In this document: positions 36,543 through 49,725 of the stretch, piece after piece
How positions within the stretch are numbered: the stretch's first letter is position 1
How the letters are laid out: every line of letters starts with the position of its first letter
Assembly: GCA_907165065.1 (NCBI GenBank)
Contig: OU015525.1
Location: 4,282,622 to 4,346,621, forward strand
Source: Caprimulgus europaeus
Taxonomy: Eukaryota > Chordata > Aves > Caprimulgiformes > Caprimulgidae
Reading direction: 5' to 3'
DNA length: 64,000 bases
Translations under genes and position numbers: made by a program
Notes under the pieces: generated by a model
The model's input: the letters and a program-made list of their open reading frames with translations, nothing else
What the model was told of the DNA's origin: nothing
The model's database searches: none

Positions 36543-39500
36543 ATAAAGGACAAGAGACTTTTGCTCATGCCAATTCTCCTCATAACTGTAAAGCCTACAG
36601 AAAAGTTCTTGTCAATTTAACAAATGCTGAATACTGCTCTGGTAGCATAGACAGAATGAAGGAAATCCCACATGCCCTTTTCTACCTTAAAGATTAAAGA
36701 TAGTGACTACTATAGTTTGTGATATAATGGACTTAGTGTATTTGCTAGTCCAACAGCTTTGAGGAGTACATGATGCAGTTCCTTAGCCTACACTGAACAA
36801 AAAACTCCCGTGAGCATGAATAATAAAGAGCCAAAGAAGCCCTGGGGACAACAGCTCTGTTTTCCCTGCCCAACATGACGTTTCAGAGACCTTGGAATTC
36901 CTTGAGAACTAAAAACATGAAAGCAGGAGAGTTGAAATACACCTCTGCACGGCTCTGAGACATGGAGTGTTTTTGCTGGCTTGTATTTTTCAATCCACTG
37001 TGGCTGTTTCAAAAATCTCTTTAAATATTAAAGGTAACATTATTTATTTTAGTGAAATAATATGTGTAGAGCAGTGAGATTTCCATTTGTTTGTTTAGCA
37101 CAAAAAGCAGTTTGAAGTCTCTTATATAAAAGTATTTTTAGATCTGAAAAACAAAGAATGTGGGAGCTTTTAAATAACTCAGCTTTCTCTTTTCTTCAGA
37201 GACTCTGCCATATGGACCTTTTCCAGGCCTAAATTTAGTGGACCATGTTTCCAGAATTTGTGTTGTTGAAGAATGAATCTAATAGTTTGGTTCTGTGGTC
37301 ATTCTAGCCCAATGCCTTGTCTCAAGAACTGATCTGAACTAAAACATTGGAACAACTGTGGTGTAAAACATCCATGGTTCGCAGATTAGAAATCAGATTA
37401 TATCCTCAAAAGCCTCACTCTGACCTCTACTAAGTTTGGTTTTAAATTCAGTAGTTAGCTGAGTAAGTCCTCACACTTCAGAGAGGCCAAGATCCTTCTT
37501 CCACCAAGTTGCCAGGGTGTTAAACCCATGTTTTTATTTTAGATATCAATTGATAATAATAGGTTATCCAAGTCTAATATTCTATCCCAGACCCACTCCC
37601 AATCATGAATTTTGTTCATATCCCAGTTAGTTTCACATGTTTCACATCTTTACAGTATGGATGACTGCAAAGAATTGGGTCATATAGGCCTTATACATAC
37701 AGACAACCAACAGTTCTAGGCCACGATGCTGTATGAATATCAGAACAAAACCAGTGGAAGAAAATATTTGCTGGGTTTTTTTTTTTTCCTTAAAAATTGG
37801 TAGTGAAGCTTTTTGAAGATGAATTCATCATGATGTATTCAGAATTTCCCACTGGAAGGGAAATCAAGTGATTATTGATATTGTCTGTCTCTTGATCTGC
37901 TGAGGCATTTTCTTATGCATTAGAAAGAACATGCCTAAAAGATCTGCATCTTAATTAATAGTTTTCCTTTTTCTCCAGAAGCCATTTGATTCTTTGCCTC
38001 TCTTTGGTTATGAAAGTACTTACTGATACAGCAAATAAATTATAAAAAGCTTTGGGTCTGGAATACTTCTTCCTATCCCAAACTTTCTCTTTTAAAACTG
38101 CCTAACCATCTGCTTCCAAGGAACATCCCTTTTGGTAGAAGAAACCTATGGGGATCAGCAGCCAAAAAGGATCATGCTGCATGGGATTCCATGCCCCTTA
38201 TACTTCTTTGACCTTGCAGTAGGCCAACAAAAGTGGGCTGAAAGGTTTTACTAATATGTCAAAATGGCAGGTCTCCTATTCCACCTCTTTGTTACCTTTA
38301 TATATCAAATTATTTGTCTATTTTCATTTTCTCTCCACACACTCAAATTAAACAAACCTACTTAATTATCTGAGTCTTGATATACACAGCATGCTTTGAG
38401 CCTAGGACCCAAATGACATGTTCTACCCCAGCAATCTGGGGTCAGTATGATTTTATTTCTAGGGGAGACCTCGGTTCCCAGAGAAGCAAAGAGATGATGA
38501 AACAGCAGAGAATTCCTCCTGCTGTTTATTCTGCCCCTTACCCAGCCTGGGAACTGTCTCCTCATTCATTACAGCTGCTGGGGAAATCAGGTAAGAATAT
38601 GATCTTCTTCTCTCTCAGGAGTATAAAGATGAAGATCTGGTGCAGACTGCAATCCTAGTGTAAAATGAGCATGAATTCTGTTGCTAGAAAATGACTAGAG
38701 AGAGAAAAAGTAAATGTAGTGAAAATACATGCATCTCTCAGATAAAAACTCCTGTGGCAGCTTGGAGATTACCAAAACACCAGTGACCTAATGCAGGGTA
38801 AGAAGTTTTTGTGCATCAGCAAACCTCTAGTAACTGCCCTTGTGTGTACTTTCATCTTGCAGTAAATCAGAGTTAATTTGAATTACACCAGTCCTCTTTC
38901 TTTAAGAGAATTTAAATGATTCAAATAACTTCACATTTGCTACAGGCAAGATGCTTGCGCATGGACTGTTGCCACGGAAACCTCCTCGTGGATCTTAGCA
39001 CAAAGGAAATATCGTTACTGTTTCATTAATTACTGTATTAAAGCAAGATGCCATCTGAAATCAATGCTTATTGTGCTAAATACACTGTGAGAAATACTCT
39101 GTCCCAAAAAACTTCTGATAGGAACAGGTAGCTTCGTTTCAGCTTTGCAGATGTAATGTTTATTTTACAAAGTTAAGAACTGAAACAGAATCACATAAAT
39201 CAAAGTCAACCCACTGCCTCCAGATCAAACAAGAGTTTGCTGAGGAAGTCCAAGGTTGGAGTCCAAGGACTCTACTGACAAATACACATCTGAAATTTAA
39301 GCCACAAATTGTGTTTCTGGTTTTGGGAGGGTTTTTTTTTGTTTTGTAGGGAGCTGAGCTCGGTAACTGCACTACCAAATACAAGGTTTACAATCAACCA
39401 ATTTCCTAGAATGGCACTTCATATTTCATCCTCTCTTCGTTTTCTTCCCATCGTTACCCAGGAAGTAATGGCACTGTTTGCTCTTCACAGCAGAGGTGCA

Positions 39501-42117
39501 CTCTGGTACATCATGCCTCTGAGAAAAAGACACAAAATTGAAGTTGGTAGAATGTAATGAGTGACATTTTCATGGCATAATGGGTTTTAGCCATCATCTT
39601 AATAATTACAGAGCTGTCATGTCAGTAATTGCAGAGGAATGGGGTTTGGGACTGAAAAGCTGTTCTCCTCCACTTGTCAGACTAAGTTCAAATGACTGCC
39701 TTCACCCTGTCATTCTGCTGGGAGGCAAGCTAGTGCTTTCCCAAATGTGGCTTTCAAGTAAAGTTAGGATTTTGCATGAATCCATAAGGCATGACTTTAC
39801 CACAAAACCTGCTTTCCTTCCATATGAGATTGATTAAGAGAATTTTTTTCTTGAATCAGGGCCTGCATCCAGCAGTGCTCAGGAGTGGTCCACGAAGACA
39901 CATAGTGTAAAAGGAGATCTCACTGAGAATTTGCTAAAGCTGAGAAATCCAGAGGCAAACCCAGTCTAGATATATAGCATTCTTCTCCTCCTGCCTAGGG
40001 GAGGAGCACCATGCCTGTTCATTGCATGTGTGAGCAACAGTCATACTGAAGTGAGGAGGAAATACTTGAACTTCATAGATATCTTTTGAAACACATTTGC
40101 AAGAAGTTTGGTTTGGACCCACAGGCAGCGACTCAGATGCTGCTTCCATCCATACAACATTACTCATTTACTAGACCTGCAGTGAATGGCAAGTTAGCCT
40201 GAAGGGAAAGGTTCCTGCAAAGGCACAGTGTCCTTCCTCTGGCTATTACAGCTCCCATCTCATGACATCTATTCTTTTCCCTTGTCCTCTACAATTTCAC
40301 AGTTAATTCCTCTGCAAGTCCTAAGAGTTGGTTTCTCTTCACAGCCTGCTGGATGATGTCTTCAGGGCTGAGAATATATATATATTTTTAGTTGATCCAG
40401 CAAAGGGGAAAAAGTAAAACTAATTCCCTGTGAAAATCTATTTTTCATTCAATAGCACCTTGTTGTCCCCAAGGTAAACAAGTTAAGTCTTGTTTCATAA
40501 GCTTCTTATTGTAAACGGAGGAGCTTGCACTAAAGCAGAGAAGACAAAAGTAGAACAAACACTGTATTGGGAAGAAACATCTCTATTACAGTAAGGCCAG
40601 CTGAAGTCAAGGCTCTATTGTGCCATAGCTATACACAGACAGTTCAGAATAGAGAGTAGAACAGCGTAACCTGAACTGTTTGTCCTATAGAGTCAAGAAA
40701 AATATAGAATCAATGGAGAGGGATACCACAGAAACTGAGGGAACAGTTTTCTCTTGCTGCTGAGTATCTAAAAGGCATTCACATTGAGTCTCATACAACA
40801 AGTGTCTAAACACAAGGGTCTGCAAGTGTGTTAGCTGTCTAAACGTTATAGGAGTGGAGATACGGGGCCTGTTTCAGTCAAATATGTGTAGGTCTCCCTT
40901 GTATGGGACACTTTGAAGTATCTAATGTCTAGCATAGAGCTGATGGACAAGACAAAGTACTAGCAGGAGGCCTCAGAGTTAGAGGAGAGGAGCAATAAGA
41001 TCCAACATCTCAACTGAATCTAATTGCCACTGTTCAGGCAATAGACTTAAGCCCCAATCAGCAAGTGTTTTGTTCACCTTAAGCAGACTCCTGTATTTGC
41101 TCAGATAAAAGGGTGGATCAGGACAACATTCTGAAGAGTTCTACTCCAGAAAGAGAGCACCAAGGTTGCCAATCTAAGGGGATATTCAAAGCTTTCAACA
41201 AAAGAAAGCATTGTTTCAAAAAACCCTTTTATGCCATTAGTAAGGAAGGTAATTGGTGGAATCATCTTTTTCTGCTGCTGCTTTAAAAAGGATAAAAAAA
41301 GAAACAGCTTTTTGGTTGGGAAAGTCACAAAAATTAATATAAATAGTGGTGGGAAATTTATTTTAAATTATTGAAATATCACTAGATAAATTAAGTGACA
41401 GGAAAGAAAATCCTGATTAAAAACACCGATTTCTGTGCACGTACATGAATTCACACACAGACACAAATGCCTTTGCTTACCTTTTGGACAAAAAAAAATC
41501 AACAGGTAGCAATTGCTAAGAGGCACTATGAATAAGAATTGGTTATAATAGGGATATAAATTCTGTCATATGATATTACTGGGTTTATCTGAGAGTGCCA
41601 ATTTAAACAGTATACACCACATATACATATTCTCAGCTTTCATGCTGTCCTGTCAAACAAAACAAAGGCAGGAAACGTCATTTCACTAATTTGAGGGATA
41701 AAATAACAAAACCTAAATACAGAGGAATGAATATAGAAAGAGACACAGAGGAGATTGATGCCTCACATAAACCTAATATGTGAGTAGTTATCTACAGCTG
41801 TGTTGTCCCCGAACCTGGAGGTAGTTTCATAGGCACTTCAAATTTTTTTCCCTGCTACTGTGATTTGCTGGATCTATAAAGAAGTGAGGCCATGGACACG
41901 ACCATGCCAGACTCCTTCCTGTCCAGGTGGGAGAATCTATGAGGAGGTTTTCACAATGGGTAACCAAACTCAAAAAACAAGAGGCATGGAAATCAAACAT
42001 GCATTTGCTGACATCCTGGATACAATATCCATAAAGACACTGGGTAAAGGGATATGCATTGAAGGGAAAGACAAGAAAAGGTGTTATTAACCCTGCTGAT
42101 GCCTGGAGAAAGGAAGT
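36543..42117. other. Unique non-coding sequence
   Basis: No gene or young repeat is recognised. An RFX-type motif at 38968-38981 lies in a repeat-free block that may be regulatory. Confidence 0.5.
38968..38981 (+). promoter_or_regulatory. Near-consensus RFX X-box
   Basis: GTTGCCACGGAAAC differs by one base from the RFX-family imperfect palindrome GTTGCCATGGAAAC. It is followed within about 70 bases by TAAT-rich homeodomain-like sites (TTCATTAATTACTGTATTA). Occupancy is inferred from motif resemblance only. A 14-base near-match can occur by chance in a genome. Confidence 0.35.
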
Positions 42118-42284
42118 AATATGTCCATCTTCAAAACAGGCAAGAAAGAGGATGGAGGGAACTAGAAGTTGGTCAGCCTCACCTTATTTCCTAGGGCAAT
42201 TACAGAGGAAAACCTCATACAGTCTATTTCCAGACACTTGAAGGACAGGAAGTTGATCACATTCTGTGTGAGGGGGAGGCGGGA
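42118..42284 (+). mobile_element. CR1 LINE ORF2 relic, 5' part of an interrupted copy
   Basis: CAGGCAAGAAAGAGGATGG, followed by AACTAGAAGTTGGTCAGCC and TCACCTTATTTCC, corresponds to the CR1 ORF2 segment just inside the reverse transcriptase ('GKKEDPGNYRPVSLTSVPGK'). Stops and indels are numerous. It appears to continue at about 42690 after an inserted CR1 3' end. The sequence upstream of 42118 may also belong to it but is too decayed to say. Confidence 0.65.
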
Positions 42285-42660
42285 GAAAAGGATTTGTTTA
42301 CCCTGGAGAAATGAAGACTCTGAAGGGATGTAATAGCAACATGTCAGTACCTATGACAAGGTCATCAAGAAGACAGAGACAGGTTCTTCACAGTGGCACG
42401 TGTTGGGAAAGTGAGAGACAATAGTCCAAAATTGAAACAGAGGAGGCCCTGTCTAGATATTAGGAAAATAAATATTTACTCCAAGGATAATTAAGCACTG
42501 GAACAGGAGCTTGGAGAGGTTGAGATATCTCCATAGGTTTTGAGACATCATTGGAAAAGGTCCTAAGTAAACTGATTTGAACTCTGTGTTGATGCCCCTT
42601 TGAGTAGGATGTCGGACTAGAGACCTCCTGAGGTTTCTTTCAACCTTAATGAGTTTATTA
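42285..42660 (+). mobile_element. CR1 LINE 3'-end fragment, apparently nested
   Basis: GGATTTGTTTACCCTGGAGAA, AGATATTAGGAAAATAAATA, AGCACTGGAACAGGAGCTTGG and GGACTAGAGACCTCCTGAGG follow, in order, the end of CR1 ORF2 (LFSLEKRRL, LDIRKNFF, HWNRL) and the 3' UTR. It lies between two parts of another CR1 ORF2 whose order is collinear, so it probably inserted into that copy. Terminal ATTCTRTG repeats are lost. Confidence 0.7.
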
Positions 42661-42689
42661 AGGTATGACTAGGAACCAATGAGTTAAGC

Positions 42690-43585
42690 TATAACTAGTT
42701 TTACCAAAGGCAAACTGTGTCTGATCAAAACAATCATCTTCAGTGATGTGATGACCAGATGTGTGGATAAGGGGAAAACCAGAGGTGCCATTTACTCTAA
42801 GACTTCCAGTGTAGTCCCATAATATCCTGCTAGCCTGGATATTAAGAAGTTTTGCAAGATGGGTGCAAGACAGATTACAAGATGTGCAAAAAACTAACTG
42901 GATTGCCAGGCTCACAAGGTACCAGTCAGCAGTTCAAAGCCTATCTGGCAACCTGTAATGGGTGTCATTCCTTTGGGGTTGATGCTGAAGGTAAAACCTT
43001 TTAACATCTCCATCACCAAAACAGTCAGGGATGGACCCTCAGCAAGTCTGCCCTTGACACCGGACTGTGGGGAGTGAATGATACACTGCAGGTCAAGGCT
43101 ATTATTCAGAGGGACCTGGACAGGCTTGTGAAATGTGCTGATGGGAACCATATAAATTTTCAAAAGGTCCTACCTCAGTATAGCACAATCTTAGGCAAAC
43201 CACATACTGGGTTGTATTAGCAATTGGGTAGCCAGAAGGTTGAGAACATTATTTGTCCCCTCTGCGTGTACTTGTGAAAATGCACTGGGAGAATTGTGTT
43301 CAGCTTTGGGCTTCTTGTGCAGAGTGTAAAAAAAAACCAAAACCTGATAAACTGGAGGGAGTTCAGAGTGGGGCCAGTCAATACTTGGGTGCTAGAGAAC
43401 AAGACACAAGCTAAGGCTGAGGGAGCTGAGTTTTTCCAGTGTGGAGATGAGCAGGCTGAAGGGACTTGATAGCTTTCTTCAACTCTTTAAAAAGTAACTA
43501 TGGAGAGAACTGAGCCAGACTCTTGGACATGCACAGTGGAAGGACAAGAGACAGCAGCTGGTAGGCAGAGTCAATCCTGAAATGC
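42690..43585 (+). mobile_element. CR1 LINE ORF2 relic, 3' part of an interrupted copy
   Basis: From left to right the relic matches successive CR1 ORF2 blocks. These are the 'gggtttaccaagggcaaat' segment (TTTTACCAAAGGCAAACTG), the 'cataacatcct' segment (CCCATAATATCCTGCTAGCC), the catalytic RT neighbourhood (CCCTCAGCAAGTCTGCCCTTGACACC at about 43037-43062), GAGGGACCTGGACAGGCT, and the post-RT segment GTGTTCAGCTTTGGGC (43295-43312). It then passes to GCTGAGGGAGCTGAGTTTTT and a decayed tail. The residues for the catalytic FADD motif are no longer intact. It is old and inactive. Confidence 0.75.
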
Positions 43586-44363
43586 TCAAGAGCTTTTCTC
43601 TTATGGTCTTACAACATTCCCTTCTCACTGTCTTCCCTCACCCCTTCTGGCCTAGAAAATAAGATACGGGTGGCAAATTTATGGAGATGGAAGGCAATGA
43701 CAGCAAAACTTTTAGGCTCAGAGAGATGTAATATTGCACATTTCATCTAATCTGGAGAAAACTTCAGATGTTCCTGTTTAAACAGTGTTCCTGTGTGGCA
43801 CTCCAGCAATATCAAACCTACCCAGCTCACTTGTGCCTGTGATGGATGAACTTGACTGCTTAACCAAACTAGTGGTGGTTTGGTACAGACTCCAAAGGAT
43901 GTAAAGGTCTGAGATGTAAATGGGTTGAAAACTTCTCTAGTTCTAATTTGTTCTCTCAAAAACCCACAAAGGAACAGAGTGACACAGGGAGCATTGATGC
44001 ATATGAGCTTGGAACACCGATCATGCGGTTAACACATGAGTAGCAGATGTCTTTTGCAAGACTCATTTATCAAGGAACAAGGAAAGTTATGGGTACAAGG
44101 AGTTTCACGCATACCTTTTCCATCACACATAATTTGACTACAAGCCAACCACTTTATTCCATAAATAGAACAGCCTAAATGAGTTTTCTTTGAACTCTCC
44201 CAACTAAGCAGCATGACTGCATGGCATTGATCTCCCCTTGAGATGGGACACCTCTCAGGATTGCTCCTCAAGGCAGAGAGACCTTTCATCAACTGCAGAT
44301 CTGTGCTAAGTAACCAATATTGCACATAACCTTATATTATAGTGCACTAAGATTTTGAGTTGT

Positions 44364-44413
44364 TAACTTTGATTATTGTCTTGGTAACTTTGATTTTGTC
44401 TTGGTAGTTTTGA
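44364..44413 (+). repeat. Short tandem duplication, about 20-bp period
   Basis: TAACTTTGATTATTGTCTTGG is followed directly by TAACTTTGATTTTGTCTTGG and then a partial TAGTTTTGAAT. Confidence 0.85.
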
Positions 44414-47129
44414 ATCATTGTTATATGGTTTTTGCAGCACTGTCTTGTCATCAGAATTTGTTAAACAGTCACACTTTTGCATCATATCTCAATAAAACTA
44501 CTTTTGCTAATACCTTTGGCAACAGGTCTTTAAGTGGTCTAAATTGCCCATTCACAAGAAACTGGGATAGTTGGCAGGATCCCAGGATCCTAAATCAGGG
44601 TTCACTGACGTGTCAGACCAAAGTTTTTACTCCAATCAAGAGAGCCAGTCTGAATTTCTACCTATATTTCAGCCATCTGTAGGATGTCTAGGCAGACCCA
44701 CAGAAGACCTTGGACTCTGTAAATCTCAAGACTAGGCTCTATTTTACCAGCTTTGGGGTCCCATGACCCCATATGAGAGTAATGAGGCAAGGATAAATAT
44801 ATCTAAGACAAAGAGAGGACTTGGTAGCCTGCAGTTATGGCCTAAGTTCTCCCTTGCCTCAGGACTTCTTGGCATTAATTCCCAACAAGACTTGTTGAAA
44901 TAAAAAAATCTAGTTTTAGAATAAATAGAAAAATATTCTGTTTGTCTCTGTTGCCTGCAAGTTTTCCCAAGGGTTTTGCTCAGTTTTGAGTAGCTGGCCT
45001 TGCACTCTGCCTCTGCAGCAAGGGAATAAGGTGTCAACAGACCTTGGCACATTCACTCACATTGCATGGTGCCAGAAGACCAGATCTGCTTAAGAATAAT
45101 TGCTCCTGATAGACTATTGCCTTTGATTAAGAAACACATTAACATCTTTCTTAATTTAAGCCTCACTTGTAGAAGATAGCCTTCTTAAATGTTCTGTTGT
45201 CTGGAATATTAGACCAGGAATTGAAAATGACAGGATGGACAATTTGGCAGTGAGTGTGTAATTAGGCAATAAATTAGAGTCCCTGAGAGGACACGAGGAT
45301 CTGTGGCATCTCTCTCCTTTTAGATATAAATCATATTGTTTGTCCAATGTACAACACCCCCTTATTATACACTACAGATGGAGATGCACACCCCTTGCTG
45401 TTGGTTTTAGCAAAGCCACATTGACAAAGAAAAAACAGAAGTGCATCCACATTTTAAGTGCTTTTCTGGTGATGGATCTAGGAGATCTTCCAAAATTCTC
45501 TGTGCATCCTGTCTTCAGGATCAAGCAAGGACCACTCCTCCAGACTTGCAGAACTAAACCCAGCCCTTTGATGGTCTATTTCCCCTGGTCTTGCAATATC
45601 CTAAGTAGTATTTTAGCACCCCTTTTGAGAATGAAGAGCTGGAAATGTCTCTCAGCTTCCTGGAGTCTCAGTGGGTGGGATGCCAAATGTCAGATCGTAT
45701 GCTGACATCAGATATCAGATGCTTTAGTGGCTCACTCAGTTACAATGGAGAGAAAGGTCGGTGTTGAGCTGGAGCCAGAAGTTTTTAACTCAAAGTGACA
45801 CATAGAGTCTTGCTTGGTAGTACACTGCCTTCTCTGTCCTCCTCTGGCTTCTCACACTGCCATGCTGGAATAAGAACAATGTCATGGTCCTTGGCCAAGA
45901 ACATAGGATAATGCAGATACAGTGGCATGACAGATGAAAAAGGAGAGGAGAAAGGGCAATTCCTGAATTTTATGAAAAGTGAGTGATAATGGACAGGTTA
46001 ACTACCTGATTTGTCTTTCCTTAACTTTTGATTCACCCATAGCCAAATTTCTATTTCAGGCCATGCAATCCTCCTTCAAGCTTTTCTCCTTCTCATCTAA
46101 CCTTTTCTTTCTCTATTTTCTTTCTCTTTCTTTATTTATTTCTGTCAATTTGAACATGAAGAATATGCCGTGTCAGAATGAAATACCACAAAGGTTTATC
46201 TGCACAATATGGAAATAAAGCTTCTCATTGTTCTGAAAAATGCTACCTAACCCCAACAAAACTATTTTTTTTAAATTTCCTTCATTTCAGAAAAAAACTG
46301 CTGTTCTTCTGAAATTCTGTGTAATGCAATAGTGCCTCCCCCATATTTGTGCATACTCAAGATCAAGGCTCCACAGTGGCCATTCTCCCACCATTCTGTC
46401 TATAACAACTGCAGCCTATCCTATGGATCTTATTTAACCTCACAGTGGAAACTGCAGGCAAGGGGTATAGAAAACCAGAGTGGTACTGAAACTGTTTTGA
46501 TTAACATTGATTCTGACAAATAAGAAAAGCCTATAAGGAAGAGAAAAGCAACCCCCAAATGCAAGAGAGGAGCAAATGAAAACCAGAGTCCATCTTTTAT
46601 GTGGTAGGACTGGGCAAATGCTCAAAGTTCTCCTGTCCACCAGTAAACTGTAGCATTGTTATGAGTTCATTATAAAATTAAACAACTTTGTGAATGAGAT
46701 TTATCCTGCTTGGCTGTTGAAAGTTTGTTATAACTGCTGATGACACAAAGCCACTGCTTTTTTCATCTTGCAACTTCTTATACATGGCTTGAGTGTATGG
46801 ACTCACAGTACTGCATCAGGGCTCCCTGAGCAGAGCAGTTTGTAATTGATGGGTTTGAAGTATGAGTTCAGAAAAATAGTGGCTGAGAATAAGTCTGTCA
46901 AAATGAACAACTTTCACTCCATTGCTCCAGCATCCATCAGTCTACGGGATTAGTTCTACATCTATCATTTTGGAGAATGGAAAAAAAAGAATGTGAAAAC
47001 AAACACATTAAGAAACCTCATGTCCCCAAAATCATTGTAGATTAATAAGGCTGGCAGAGAATCAAAACAGCTCCTTGCCACAGCCACACACGTCTGATAA
47101 TTCCCAGACAAAAACCTACCGTCAAGAAC

Positions 47130-47270
47130 AATATCAGTAAAATAGCTCAGTAATTAATGTATTTACAGTGTCTCTTGTGCTGTTCCTTTAGCAGACTGCA
47201 GTTTCTGTGGCTTTTGATTATTTATGCTAATAGTTAAAAGGATAATTTGCTGTGCAAGATGCATACCCGT
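47130..47270. other. Candidate conserved non-coding block (low confidence)
   Basis: Unique repeat-free sequence with TAATTAATG, TGATTATTTATGCTAAT and GATAATTTGC words, a mix of homeodomain- and octamer-like cores. Conservation is not testable here. Confidence 0.2.
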
Positions 47271-47457
47271 GGGATGGAGTGTCTATTAAATGCCACTTAC
47301 ATGTGTAAACACACAGACTCAATACTATTTTCTTAATCAATCAACTTGCATACAGTCCAATAGATAGAAATGAAAGGCAGAGAACTTAGAAAGGTAAAGT
47401 TCTTCAGATAAGGATGCACTCAGTGGACTAGGATCCTTCAGCTTGTAAGGCATAGAT

Positions 47458-47473
47458 CATACATACATACATG
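47458..47473 (+). repeat. Short (CATA)n microsatellite
   Basis: Four tandem CATA-type units, the last ending CATG. Confidence 0.75.
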
Positions 47474-48889
47474 CACAGAGATCACAAAGCAGAGGTCTAC
47501 AAAATCAGAAATTAGATGGGAAGATGAAGTAATGATCAGATGTTCACTTTTTTCCAGTACAAGCATCAGGAAATATAAAATTAATATGGTACAAGGCAGA
47601 TTTAAAGCAAAAAGGCACAGTTCTTCACATGGTGTCAGATTAATCTGTGAAACTTCTTGTCATAAACAAGTTGGAAATATAATACCTTTCTATTAACCTT
47701 CTACAGTGAAGACTCTCCTCTGCAGTCACTTTCTTGCAAAACCAAGGACATAAGGGAAGAAAGGGTGAAAATCAGATGGAGCAATACATTTTTTTAGGTC
47801 AATACCCAAGAGCTGACCTGAGGCCCACAGAGAAAAGAGGAAGAATATAAAATCCAGGCAGGTGCACTCAATGCTATTAAGTCTTCTGGTCATGCAAATA
47901 ATACAAGCTCTTACTGCTTTGTGAACCAGAAGAAAGAGGACTAGAGAGGTAATTTACGTAACGCCTGTAAAAATAAAGTGTCAGGTTGCTGGACCAGCCA
48001 GGCCCAGTTGCACACTTGGTCAGTGCCAAGATGAATAGCTGTTCGGTGTCTCCTTCACAGATATTAACTTTCAACTGGACATCTTTATCTATAAATTACA
48101 GACCTTGCTATGTACCAGGGCAGGAGTGGTATTGGTGAGGGCATCACACTGAAAATACACGGCTTGCAATTAAGAGGTCAACAAGCAAAAAGGAAGGACT
48201 TGAAATTACCTCTATAAACTGCTGCTTGGACAGGACAGAGTTGGAAATAATGTGTACACATCTGAATTTCAGAATAGGAAGCATGAGGAAAGCATCAATC
48301 CAATTCAAGAGGACCATCCCAATAAAAATAAAACCACCTATTGTTCCAACAGTGAGCAGTAAACATTGAACCTGTCATTCAGCCACCCTTTTGATGGAAC
48401 TAAAGTTGTTAAAAGCAGGAAAATAATGAAATCTTGTTTTGAGGGACAACTGGTCTTTAGGGATAAGAAAGGTTTCATTTTGTTTTGTATTATTTCTTAA
48501 CAAAATCTAAATGAAATGACATGTTCTTGTGCCAGAATGAACAAAATGTTCTTTTTGATGAAAATTAGGCTATGGCATTTTGTTTTGAGACTATTTGGAG
48601 CTATTTTCCTTTCTTCCTAAAATAAAATAATCAATTAGTAAATGAAAACATCATTTTTGGCTTAAAAGTAAAAAAAATATAAATGTTCTTTTAGAAGCTG
48701 CAGAAATTACCTGTATTTTCCATTTTGCTCCCTGCACATTTTTAAAGTGTTGAAGTCAATCTGTTCACTAATAATTATGGTGACTGTGAAAGTTAATTAT
48801 TTAGATAATTTACTTTTTAGCAAGAAAAATAAGATGTTTCCTCTCTCTTGCTTAATTGGTAGACAGCATTAGAGTCCTTACTATACCTT

Positions 48890-49015
48890 CCAAGCCTTCA
48901 TTTCTCTCATCTGTAGTTGGCAGTTATGATATTTACTCATTTGTTCTGGGGAGCTTTGGAGATGATAAATTGTGCATGACTTATTTAAATGTCTAAAGTG
49001 CCATATATATAAATG
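48890..49015 (+). mobile_element. Ancient MIR-like SINE relic
   Basis: TTCATTTCTCTCATCTGTAG, ATGATATTTACTCATTTGTTC, GGAGATGATAAATTGTGCATG and AAAGTGCCATATATATAAATGC follow, in order, the sense strand of a MIR-type SINE core and LINE-like tail ('cctcatctgtaaaatggg...tacctac...gaggattaaatga...aagtgctt...tataaatgc'). This is the clearest of the ancient SINE calls. Confidence 0.6.
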
Positions 49016-49559
49016 CTTCTACCTTCTGTGGATTCTTAAAGAAGGTTCCTGGATGTAGAGTAGATGAATAAAGCCAGACCACTCTCTCCTGACAAGAGGC
49101 AATTGTGAGTGTCAGCACTTGCATTAAATAATTTGCTGTATGCATTTGATCAATAAATTAAACCTAATCCCCTGGCCAATCAATTGCCTCCATTCACAAG
49201 ACCAAATGTGATTCAGAATTTGTTTTAGTCAGGTTCAGTGTCTGGAAACTGAAGTTACTAGGATTTGAAGAAAACAAGTTGCATTCTGCATTCTGGTGCA
49301 GTATTTTTCAACGAATCTACTACAAAAATCATTTCACCTCCATACATGATGAGGAAAACAATTATATAATTTCAGTGATTTATTAACCCAACCAGCAGAA
49401 GTAACACAGCAAGCCTGAGTATCTATCGCCGTGTATCTGGGAATTATGTTTTAATTAACCGATTTCTCTAATATGTTGTCTAAGCTTCCTACAGGGGAAT
49501 GGAAAAACCCCAAACAGCTGCAAGGCTGAAAGACTCTCTAGACAGTTAGTGTCCTCATT

Positions 49560-49725
49560 GTGTTTTGGTCTGGCTTAGTGATTGCTTCAGGTGACAAATG
49601 CATATTGATGAAGCAAAAAATTGACTAATTGACACATTTAATGAAAACTTAATATTCTGCTGGTGGCAAAGGGAAATATTAAACTCGCTCTCAGTCAATT
49701 GTTATAAATTATTAAACACACACGT
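49560..49725. other. Candidate conserved non-coding block (low confidence)
   Basis: CAGGTGACAAATGCATATTG, followed by GACTAATTGACACATTTAATG and CAATTGTTATAAATTATTAAAC, is dense in TAAT-type homeodomain cores in a repeat-free interval. The E-box-like CAGGTG and octamer-like ATGCATAT are adjacent. Enhancer function is conjecture. Confidence 0.22.
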
